Source: JAFGED01 sp964551295 (GTDB lineage: Bacteria; Chloroflexota; Anaerolineae; B4-G1). From it: a stretch of DNA of 17,418 nucleotides. The stretch's first letter is position 1. The number at the start of each line of letters is the position of its first letter. The stretch spans positions 1 to 17,418 of the forward strand of contig CAZKDJ010000077.1 of the NCBI GenBank assembly GCA_964551295.1, given 5' to 3'. Of the stretch, positions 9,428 through 16,137 are shown one piece after another. A program made the position numbers and the translations under genes. The notes under the pieces are model-generated. The model saw only the letters and a list, made by a program, of their open reading frames with translations, did no database searches and was not told where the DNA came from.

Positions 9428-10287
9428 GCATCGAACCGGAGTTGGTCGTGGATTGCCAGTGCGCGCTGGGCGAAGGGCCGCTGTGGCATCCCTTCGAGCG
9501 GTGCCTGTATTGGACCGATATCACCGGTGAGCGGGTGCTGCGCTACGATCCCGCCAGCGACGCGCACGAGGTGTGTTACGAGGGAGCGACGGTCGGCGGG
9601 TTCACCATCCAGGCCGATGGCGCGCTGCTGCTCTTTATGGCCCGCGGCGCGGTCAAGCGCTGGTGGGATGGGGAGCTGACCACGGTGATAGAGGGCATAC
9701 CCGACGAACAGGGCTCGCGCTTCAACGACGTGATCGCTGATCCAGCCGGGCGCGCGTTCTGCGGCACGATGCCCGTGGGAGACCGGCCCGGCCGGCTGTA
9801 CCGGCTCGATCCCGACGGCGCGCTCTCCCTGGTGCTGGATGACGCGGGCATCTCGAACGGGATGGGTTTCGCGCCCGACCGCCGGCAGTTCTTTCACACC
9901 GACTCGATCAAGCGTTCGATCACGCGCTTTGACTACGACGAGGCGATCGGCGCGCTGAGCGAGCCGCGCCTCTTTGCGCGTGTGCCCGAGGGCGATGGGC
10001 TGCCGGACGGGATGACGGTGGACGCCGAGGGCTTCATCTGGTCGGCGCGGTGGGAGGGCGGCTGCGTGGTGCGTTACGACCTGGGCGGCGGTGAGGTGCT
10101 GCGCGTCCCATTCCCGGCGCGGCGGGTCACCAGTGTGATCTTTGGCGGCGAGGATTACACCGACCTGTACGTCACCACCGCCGGCGGGGATGACCGGGCG
10201 ACCTATGGCCCCGGCGCGGGTGCGTTGTTCCGGCTGCGGCCTGGCGTGCGCGGTCTTCCGGAGTTCTTTTCCAGAGTGGGTTTATAA
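9424..10287 (+). CDS. SMP-30/gluconolactonase/LRE family lactonase
   Basis: The product has 287 residues, the normal length for this six-bladed beta-propeller family. The expected divalent-metal ligands are present: E17 in LGEGPLWHP, N145 in SNGMGF and D195 in PDGMTVD. The substrate-side pair R99 and N101 (RFND) is also in place. The family hydrolyses sugar lactones such as glucono-, galactono-, arabino- or xylonolactone to aldonic acids in the cytoplasm. No signal peptide is seen. The ATG at 9424 overlaps the upstream stop as ATGA, with GGAG 8 bases before it. An in-frame opening further upstream (9133) lies wholly inside the methyltransferase gene, and its extra sequence has no propeller features, so I reject it. 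A sugar-type permease follows after 32 bp, consistent with oxidative sugar catabolism. The exact substrate cannot be told from sequence. Confidence 0.92.
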   Translation: MSIEPELVVDCQCALGEGPLWHPFERCLYWTDITGERVLRYDPASDAHEVCYEGATVGGFTIQADGALLLFMARGAVKRWWDGELTTVIEGIPDEQGSRFNDVIADPAGRAFCGTMPVGDRPGRLYRLDPDGALSLVLDDAGISNGMGFAPDRRQFFHTDSIKRSITRFDYDEAIGALSEPRLFARVPEGDGLPDGMTVDAEGFIWSARWEGGCVVRYDLGGGEVLRVPFPARRVTSVIFGGEDYTDLYVTTAGGDDRATYGPGAGALFRLRPGVRGLPEFFSRVGL

Positions 10288-10288
10288 A
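10283..10288 (+). promoter_or_regulatory. Possible -10 element ahead of the permease gene
   Basis: TATAAA sits in a short AT-rich patch overlapping the lactonase stop, 31 bases before the permease ATG. The best-placed -35 region (about 10260-10265, GGAGTT) is poor, so this may be an extra start site within an operon or chance. Confidence 0.25.
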
Positions 10289-10319
10289 ATCGTTCAACAA
10301 ACAAAGGGGGATAGTAGCG

Positions 10320-12272
10320 ATGAATACAGTCAATGAAAACGCATCAGGTGGCAAAAGCTGGTTGCGCGTCGTAATCGGCTTGGGGTTGCTGCTCCCGGCC
10401 GTGCTGTGCTGCGTCAGCGTGTTGGTCATTCCCACCCTCGGCACAGTCGCGCTGAGTTTTTCTAATTACGATGGGATAGGCGCGCCGGATTTTGTGGGAG
10501 TAAGTAACTACAGGTCAATATTCCAGGCCCCGCCCTTTTCCGCGGCGCTGGGATTTACGCTGTCGTCGGTCGCGGTACGCCTGGCTGTGGTCGCGATCGT
10601 GCCGCTGCTGCTGGCGTTGGCCGTCAATGAGTTTGGCCGCGCCGTGCGCATCCCTGTGCGGTTGCTCTTTACCGTCCCGCTGGCCCTTTTCGCGCCGGTG
10701 GTCATCGCTTCGGTCTGGGGTTTGGCGCTCGATCCGCGGAGTCATCAACTGAGTGCCTTCTTGCGTGGGCTGAATTTGCTGTCACGGCCGTTGTTGGCGG
10801 ATCCAGACGTGGCCAAAAAGGTTGTTCTGTCCATTGATGGGCTGACGACCTTTGGACTGGCCTGTGGATTGGGGCTGATTCTCTACCTGGCTGCCCTGCG
10901 TGGTCGGGGCGGGGAGGCGCCTTCCTGGAAAGCGGTGCGCAAGCCGCTGCTCGTTAGTTGGGTGGCGGGGTTGCTGGCTACGATTGCGCTTGCTCCTCAG
11001 TCGTTCGCGTTGGGCTTTTCGCTGACGCGTGGTGGCCCTGCGAACACCACAACGACGCTGGCGCTTTATCAGTACATGATGTCTTTTGTCAGGTTCAGGC
11101 TTGGAGCTGGCGCAGCTGCAGGTACTCTGAGTCTGATTGTGGCGGCTCTTTTCGGGCTAGGCACGGGATTGATCGTCGTGCTCACCGGGCTGCGGTTGGA
11201 GCGGGTGGGTTGGGGCAAAGAGACAGGCTTGATCACACGTGGAGGTCGGCGCAGGGTGATCGCTGTTTTGCTGCTTTTGGCTATGGTGTTCATTGGCTGC
11301 ACCGGCTGCTTGCTCAGCATTTTGCCTCGGATGTGGAACATTTTGGCTTCATTCGAATTGCCCAGGGCATATACCGAGGCGTTAGAAGGACCGTTCCCTG
11401 TGTCGATAGGCCGGGCCTGGGTCAACACCGTTCTCCCGCCGCTCCTGGCGATCTTTTTGCTCCAGATGCCCATCACGTATGTCGCCGCGCTGGGCATTGG
11501 CGCGCTACGGCCCCTCGAGAAAAGAAGCGAGTGGCTGTTGCTCCTCTTCAGCCCGTGGCTGTTTATGACTGTAGGCCCGCAGAGTCCGGCGGCCTTTTTG
11601 ATCGCAAGACAGTTGAATCTGGCGGACACGGTTGTGGCCTTGCTCCTTCCTTCTCTGTTCAGTGTTCCCATCCTGTTTATCTTGACCCTGTTCTTCAAGG
11701 GACAGGAGCCCAAATGGCGCGCGGCGCTGGCGGAAGGCCAATCGCCGGTGAAGGCGTTCTTCAGTGCCCTGATTCTACCTTCGCTGCCGCTGACGATATT
11801 GTTGGCCTGTGCCTCTCTCCTTCTCAGCGTGCAGGATTTGCTGTGGCCGCTCTTGGTTCTCGTTACTCCTGACGGGTGGACGATGCCATTGCTGCTGTCC
11901 CACTTGAGACAGGCTGGTATTTCCACGCAGATGATGGCGCCCTCCACTGTTCTGTTCGGGCTGCCCACGTTCTTGTTCTTCTTTTTTGTCTTTGGTCTGT
12001 TCCAGGCCCTGTACCTGGATCGACTGGCGCTGGTGACAGGGAAGCCCGATAGCGCAGAGGTCCTTGATGAGCCATCGCCGCCCGAGGCAGGTCCGGCGGA
12101 AGAGGCGCGGGAGACGGTGCGCTTGGAGCCAGAGAGGGTGAAGAAGACGGTGCGCCTGGAACCGGAAGGCGCGCGCAAAACCATGCGCGAACGCAAGACC
12201 GTGCGCTTGCAGATGGAGGACGAGGGCAAAACTGTGCGTCTGGAGAGAGAGGAGGACGATAACCAGGCTTGA
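10320..12272 (+). CDS. Fused two-domain sugar-type ABC transporter permease (MalF-like + MalG-like) with repetitive cytoplasmic tail
   Basis: This 650-residue protein has about 12 hydrophobic segments. Residues 12-300 resemble the UgpA/MalF half: LPAVLCCVSVLVIPTLGTVA, then the FVGVSNYRSIF signature, and LTRGGPANTTTTLALYQY after the coupling region. Residues 311-573 resemble the MalG/UgpE half: LIARQLNLADTVVALLLPSL, FFKGQEPKWRAALAEG, then LLSVQDLLWPLLVLV. These permeases are normally two separate genes forming a heterodimer that imports sugars with an MsmX/MalK-type ATPase and a binding protein, neither of which is in the window. Both EAA coupling loops are degraded: the first is shortened to GRGGEAPSWKAVRKPLL (about 195-211) and the second reads EPKWRAALAEGQS (463-475). 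The final 76 residues are hydrophilic with T-V-R-L repeats. AAGGGGG ends 9 bases before the ATG. It could be a divergent importer, or a permease relic with a new role. Confidence 0.85.
   Translation: MNTVNENASGGKSWLRVVIGLGLLLPAVLCCVSVLVIPTLGTVALSFSNYDGIGAPDFVGVSNYRSIFQAPPFSAALGFTLSSVAVRLAVVAIVPLLLALAVNEFGRAVRIPVRLLFTVPLALFAPVVIASVWGLALDPRSHQLSAFLRGLNLLSRPLLADPDVAKKVVLSIDGLTTFGLACGLGLILYLAALRGRGGEAPSWKAVRKPLLVSWVAGLLATIALAPQSFALGFSLTRGGPANTTTTLALYQYMMSFVRFRLGAGAAAGTLSLIVAALFGLGTGLIVVLTGLRLERVGWGKETGLITRGGRRRVIAVLLLLAMVFIGCTGCLLSILPRMWNILASFELPRAYTEALEGPFPVSIGRAWVNTVLPPLLAIFLLQMPITYVAALGIGALRPLEKRSEWLLLLFSPWLFMTVGPQSPAAFLIARQLNLADTVVALLLPSLFSVPILFILTLFFKGQEPKWRAALAEGQSPVKAFFSALILPSLPLTILLACASLLLSVQDLLWPLLVLVTPDGWTMPLLLSHLRQAGISTQMMAPSTVLFGLPTFLFFFFVFGLFQALYLDRLALVTGKPDSAEVLDEPSPPEAGPAEEARETVRLEPERVKKTVRLEPEGARKTMRERKTVRLQMEDEGKTVRLEREEDDNQA
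12111..12245 (+). repeat. Five T-V-R-L type repeats with 11-residue period in the permease tail
   Basis: Repeat threonines fall at residues 599, 610, 621, 627 and 638, that is spacings of 11, 11, 6 and 11 residues. The unit is roughly [KE]-T-V-R-L-E-P-E-x-x-[RK]; the third copy is shortened and reads KTMRER. Codons differ between copies (ACG, ACC, ACT for Thr), so the peptide pattern is kept while the DNA has drifted, which suggests selection on the protein. Confidence 0.85.
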
Positions 12273-12306
12273 CGGTGGAAGACGTGAAACGCGCTGTGTA
12301 CGGGCA

Positions 12307-12332
12307 GGTCGCGCAGGAAACGTGCAGCGACC
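12307..12332 (+). other. Intergenic hairpin between permease and molybdenum hydroxylase genes
   Basis: GGTCGC at 12307-12312 pairs with GCGACC at 12327-12332. An inner GCA/TGC pair (12313-12315 with 12323-12325) leaves one bulged A and a 7-base loop. No T-tract follows, so it is not a standard intrinsic terminator; it could slow transcription or be chance. The rest of the 93-bp gap holds only a 20-codon open frame and the next ribosome binding site. Confidence 0.35.
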
Positions 12333-12351
12333 CCTAGCCCCTCGCCTGGAT

Positions 12352-12360
12352 GGAGGAGGT
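12352..12360 (+). promoter_or_regulatory. Strong ribosome binding site of the molybdenum hydroxylase gene
   Basis: GGAGGAGGT, close to a perfect Shine-Dalgarno match, lies 5 bases before the ATG at 12366 and is the best such site in the window. It supports the reading that the degenerate FAD-like N-terminus really is translated. Confidence 0.75.
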
Positions 12361-12365
12361 GCAGG

Positions 12366-15300
12366 ATGAGTAGACGTTGGTCTATTGACGTCAATGAATC
12401 GCTTCAATCGGTGTTCGAAGACCCGGCGTGTCCGCAGGTCCTGCGCCGGACGCTCACAGGTGCGCTTTCCTGGCAGGTGCGCAACGAGACGCCCGTGCGC
12501 CGGGCGCTTTCGTCGTCGCGCGTCGCACCGCAGTGGATGGCAGCGCTGCTGGCGCTGGGGGCGACGGTCGTCACGGAGGACGGCGAGGTGGCGTTGGCGG
12601 AGGCGGATGCGGCCGCTGTTGCGGCCGAGGCCGAGGCCCACACGCTGCAGGTCGAATTGGATGGCGTGCAGTGGGGCGAGGCTCACGTGGCCCGCACGCC
12701 CGCCGACGAGCCCATCGTCGCCGTGGTGGCGGTGGTGAGGATGGAAGATGACGTTGTGCAGGAAGTACGCGTGGCCCTCACTGGCGTCTGGCCGGGGGCG
12801 GTACGCCTGGCCGAAGCCGCGGCCCAGTTGGTCGGCGGTTCGCTGGATGCAGGGCGCATTCAGGCGGCGGCGCAGGCCGTGGAGCAGGAGGTCGCGCCCG
12901 AAGGAGACTTTCGGGGCAGCGAGGCCTATCGCCGGGCGATGGCGGGCGTGCTGACCCGCCAGGCGCTTTCGAATCTTCAAGATTTCGAGCGAGACGTAGC
13001 TGCGCTTTCTGAATCGCGCAAGATCGAATCTCCGTCTCTGGACTCGCAGCGGGAACAGTCTGAGGAGTCGGAGGTCACGCTGGTTATCAACGGCGAGGAG
13101 CGCACGCTGGCCGTGGGCCGCACCGAGCGCCTGCTGGATGCGCTGCGCAGCGCCGGATACACCAGCGTCAAGTACGGCTGCGGCACGGGCGACTGTGGCG
13201 CCTGCACCGTGCTCCTGGACGGTCGGCCCGTGCATAGTTGCCAAATGCGCGCGCTCGATGCCGCCGGACGCGAGGTCACCACCGTCGAAGCGCTGTCTCC
13301 AATCTCCAATCTCCAATCTCCAACCCCCAATCTCCACCCCATCCAACAGGCCTTCATCGAGACCGGCGCCATCCAATGCGGCTACTGCACCCCGGCCCAG
13401 ATCCTCACCGCCAAGGCGCTCCTCGACCGCAACCCCGATCCCACCGAGGCACAGATCCGCGAGGCGTTGAGCGGCGTGCTGTGTCGCTGCACTGGTTACG
13501 TCAAGATCGTGCAGGCGGTGCAGCGGGCGGCGGCGATGTTGCGCGGCGAGGAGGTGGCGCCCTTCGATCCAATCGAGGTGACGTTGGCAGCGGACGAGTC
13601 GCCCGCCGATCTACTGGGCGAGTACTACCGCATCCCCGGCGACGGGCGACATCCGCGGACGCCGTTGGTCATCTCCCCGCCAGAGATGGCGGGTTTGGAC
13701 GTGGTGGGCAAGGGGGAGCCCAAGGTGGACGGCGTCAAGCTGGCGGCGGGTCGCCCTGTGTTCACCGCCGACGTCGTAGGGGCGATTCGCGAATCGTCCC
13801 TGCTGTACGGCGCGCTGCTCACCAGCCCGCACGCCCACGCGCGCATCAAGCGCATCGATGCCAGCGAGGCGCGCGCGCTGCCTGGCGTGCACGCCGTGCT
13901 GACCCACGAGGATATCCCGCGTGTCAAGCACGCCTCTGGCGGGCAGAGCTATCCCCAGCCGCCGCCCTTCGATCAGGTGTGCCTGGACGACATGGTGCGC
14001 CACGTGGGCGACCGGGTGGCCGTGGTCGCCGCCGAGACGCCGGAGCTGGCCCGGCGGGCGCTGCGGTTGATCGAGGTGGAGTACGAGGTGCTGGAGCCCG
14101 TATTAGACGGCGAGGCGGCGATGCGCGATGGCGCGCCCGTCGTCCACGACGAGCCCGATACCGAGGGCATCTATGACGCCGAGCACAACATCGTGCACCA
14201 TATCGAGGTCGAGGTTGGTGAGGCCGAGGAGGCGTGGAACGAGGCGGATCACGTGTTTGAGGGCACTTACCGCACCTCCCAACAGCAGCACGCGCACATC
14301 GAGCCGCACGTGTGCATCACCTACTGGGACGAGGACGGGCGCCTGGTGGTGCGCTCCAGCACGCAGGTGCCCTTCCACATCCGGCGCATGCTGTCGCCTC
14401 TGATCGGCCTGCCGGTCAAGCAGATTCGCGTGGTCAAGCCGCGCATCGGGGGCGGGTTTGGCAACAAGCAGGAGATGATCTTGGAGGACCTGTGCGCCCA
14501 CCTGACCATCGCCACGGGCCGCCCGGTGCAGATGATGTATACCCGCCGCCAGGAGTTCACCAGCTCCCGCAGCCGCCATCCACAGGTGATGCGTTACAAG
14601 CTGGGTGTCACAGAGGGGATGGAGGTGGTCGCCGCGGAGTTGAACCTCATCGGTGACACGGGCGCTTACGGCACCCACGGCCTGACGGTGCAGATGGTGG
14701 CCGGACAGAAGGCGCTCACGCTGTACAACACGCCGTATTCCAAGTTCGTCTGCGATGTCGTCTATACCAACAAGCCAGCGCCGGGCGCCTTTCGCGGCTA
14801 CGGGGCGATGCAGTGCTTTTTTGGGCTGGAGACACTGATGAGCGAGATCGCCGACCGGATGGGGTGGGACGTGGTCGCGTTCAAGCGCAAAAATTGGATC
14901 AAGGAAGGAGATGTCCTGCTGCTCTCCAAGGCCCTGGGCGAAGGGCGCGAGGGATACGAACAGACGATCCAGTCGAGTGGGTTGGAGGATTGCGTGCGGG
15001 TGGGGTTGGAGGCGACCGATTGGGCGGACAAGCGCGGGAGAAACCGGGTTTCTTCTGAGAAACCCGGTTTCTTGAGGAGAGGCATCGGGATGGCGGTGAT
15101 GCTGCACGGCAGCGGCGTGGCCGGGCTGGACATGGGGGCGGCGACGATCAAGATGAACGACGATGGCTCTTTCAACTTGCTCATCGGCGCCACCGACCTG
15201 GGCACCGGCTCCGACACAATCCTGGCACAGATGGCGGCCGAGGTGCTGGGTGTGCTGCTGGAGGACGTGATCGTCTACTCGTCTGACACCGACTTTACCC

Positions 15301-16064
15301 CGTTCGACAAGGGCGCCTATGCCTCCAGCACGACCTACATCAGCGGCGGGGCGGTGCGCAAAGCGGCGCTTGACGTGGCCGACCAGATCAAGGCCCACGC
15401 TGCGCGGATGCTGGGAATGAGCCCCCCCTGTCCCTCCGGGGCATCCCCCCCGCGAGCGGGGGGGACCGAGGGGGGGCAAGGGGTGTGGACCTTGCGCGAC
15501 CGCCAAGTCATCGCTCCTGATGGCACCGCGCTCACGCTGGCGCAGGTGGCCCTCAGCAGCCTGCACCAGCAGGAGCAACACCAGATCATCGCCAGCGCCT
15601 CCCACGTGAGCTCTGCCAGCCCGCCGCCCTTTGGCGCCCAGTTCGCCGAGGTGGCGGTCGATACCGAGACCGGCCAGGTCACCGTGGAACGGGTGCTGAT
15701 GGTGGTCGACGCCGGGCGGGTGATCAATCCCATCACTGCCTCCGGGCAGGTGGAAGGCGGGTTGCAGCAGGGGGTGGGGTTCGCCCACTGTGAGGAGATG
15801 GTGTACGACGAGCAGGGCCGCATGGTCAACGCGCGCCTTGGCCCGTATCACGTCTACAAGTGCAACGAGATGCCCGAGCTGGAGGTCATCTTTGTGCAGA
15901 CCGATGAGCCGACGGGGCCGTTCGGGGCCAAGTCTGTGGCCGAGATTCCACTGGACGGCGTGGCCCCGGCGCTGGCCGATGCTATCCACGACGCCACGGG
16001 TGTGTGGGTGCGCGAGGTGCCCTTCACGCCGGAGCGAGTGTGGCGGGCGCTGCGGCGTGGATAG
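12366..16064 (+). CDS. Fused molybdenum hydroxylase (xanthine dehydrogenase/aldehyde oxidase family): FAD-subunit remnant + 2Fe-2S + molybdopterin domain
   Basis: The product has 1232 residues. Residues about 30-225 match the end of a CoxM/XdhB FAD subunit: VRNETP where VRNxxTIGGN is expected, MAALLALGATVV, then the CO_deh_flav_C-type GVWPGAVRLAEAAAQLVGG and FRGSEAYRRAMAGVLTRQAL. The flavin-binding AGGTD-type and TIGGN motifs are missing. Residues 236-400 are the 2Fe-2S part with both clusters intact: C272, C277, C280, C292, then C338, C341, C373, C375. Residues about 440-1232 are the molybdenum-cofactor domains: GGGFGNK (695-701), AFRGYG (808-813) and the catalytic Glu, E1193, in AEIPLDG. 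The enzyme should hydroxylate an aldehyde or N-heterocycle with water, passing electrons through the Fe-S clusters. Where they go without FAD is unclear. The layout matches a coxM-coxS-coxL operon fused end to end. Fused Fe-S/Mo selenium-dependent hydroxylases are an alternative relative. Three repeat elements are inserted in frame. Confidence 0.93.
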   Translation: MSRRWSIDVNESLQSVFEDPACPQVLRRTLTGALSWQVRNETPVRRALSSSRVAPQWMAALLALGATVVTEDGEVALAEADAAAVAAEAEAHTLQVELDGVQWGEAHVARTPADEPIVAVVAVVRMEDDVVQEVRVALTGVWPGAVRLAEAAAQLVGGSLDAGRIQAAAQAVEQEVAPEGDFRGSEAYRRAMAGVLTRQALSNLQDFERDVAALSESRKIESPSLDSQREQSEESEVTLVINGEERTLAVGRTERLLDALRSAGYTSVKYGCGTGDCGACTVLLDGRPVHSCQMRALDAAGREVTTVEALSPISNLQSPTPNLHPIQQAFIETGAIQCGYCTPAQILTAKALLDRNPDPTEAQIREALSGVLCRCTGYVKIVQAVQRAAAMLRGEEVAPFDPIEVTLAADESPADLLGEYYRIPGDGRHPRTPLVISPPEMAGLDVVGKGEPKVDGVKLAAGRPVFTADVVGAIRESSLLYGALLTSPHAHARIKRIDASEARALPGVHAVLTHEDIPRVKHASGGQSYPQPPPFDQVCLDDMVRHVGDRVAVVAAETPELARRALRLIEVEYEVLEPVLDGEAAMRDGAPVVHDEPDTEGIYDAEHNIVHHIEVEVGEAEEAWNEADHVFEGTYRTSQQQHAHIEPHVCITYWDEDGRLVVRSSTQVPFHIRRMLSPLIGLPVKQIRVVKPRIGGGFGNKQEMILEDLCAHLTIATGRPVQMMYTRRQEFTSSRSRHPQVMRYKLGVTEGMEVVAAELNLIGDTGAYGTHGLTVQMVAGQKALTLYNTPYSKFVCDVVYTNKPAPGAFRGYGAMQCFFGLETLMSEIADRMGWDVVAFKRKNWIKEGDVLLLSKALGEGREGYEQTIQSSGLEDCVRVGLEATDWADKRGRNRVSSEKPGFLRRGIGMAVMLHGSGVAGLDMGAATIKMNDDGSFNLLIGATDLGTGSDTILAQMAAEVLGVLLEDVIVYSSDTDFTPFDKGAYASSTTYISGGAVRKAALDVADQIKAHAARMLGMSPPCPSGASPPRAGGTEGGQGVWTLRDRQVIAPDGTALTLAQVALSSLHQQEQHQIIASASHVSSASPPPFGAQFAEVAVDTETGQVTVERVLMVVDAGRVINPITASGQVEGGLQQGVGFAHCEEMVYDEQGRMVNARLGPYHVYKCNEMPELEVIFVQTDEPTGPFGAKSVAEIPLDGVAPALADAIHDATGVWVREVPFTPERVWRALRRG
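13296..13337 (+). repeat. TCTCCAA heptamer array inside the Fe-S region
   Basis: Four perfect TCTCCAA units (13296-13323) are followed by CCCCCAA and TCTCCAC. The array encodes residues 311-324 (SPISNLQSPTPNLH), in the linker between the plant-ferredoxin-like and helical 2Fe-2S domains. Three heptamers equal 21 bases, so copy changes in threes keep the frame, and no forward frame of the unit has a stop. Confidence 0.95.
15039..15072. repeat. Palindromic element with perfect 15-bp arms inside the molybdenum domain
   Basis: AGAAACCGGGTTTCT (15039-15053) and its exact reverse complement AGAAACCCGGTTTCT (15058-15072) flank a 4-base spacer TCTG. Each arm is itself a 7-1-7 palindrome. It encodes residues 892-903 (RNRVSSEKPGFL). 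Another forward frame through it meets TGA at 15056, so only some phases can be tolerated in a gene. It looks like a dispersed REP/MITE-like element. Confidence 0.9.
15421..15477. repeat. GC-rich nested palindrome inside the molybdenum domain
   Basis: The outer arms GCCCCCCCT (15421-15429) and AGGGGGGGC (15469-15477) enclose an inner hairpin CCCCCCCGC/GCGGGGGGG (15445-15453 with 15456-15464, loop GA). It encodes the low-complexity segment around residues 1019-1037, rich in Pro and Gly, in a stretch that is usually a short linker in this family. Confidence 0.9.
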
Positions 16065-16137
16065 TGCGAGGTGGTCAATGGTAATCGTTAGGGAATTGGA
16101 GGGAAAACTCTGATAAGGGGGTTAGCCGCGATGCGAT

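Noticed and set aside
11775..13376. Long open frame on the - strand (about 533 codons)
   Set aside because: It spans the permease end, the intergenic gap and the Fe-S region antisense, has no domain or plausible ribosome binding site, and is Arg/His-rich shadow sequence.
13296..15477. CRISPR array or integron-like repeats
   Set aside because: The repeats are of three different kinds, lie inside one gene in frame, and have no regular spacers or nearby Cas or integrase genes.
14103..15989. Long open frame on the - strand (about 628 codons)
   Set aside because: It lies wholly antisense to the molybdenum hydroxylase, whose motifs are unambiguous, and its translation is His/Arg/Gly-rich with no recognisable domain; this is typical third-position GC shadowing.
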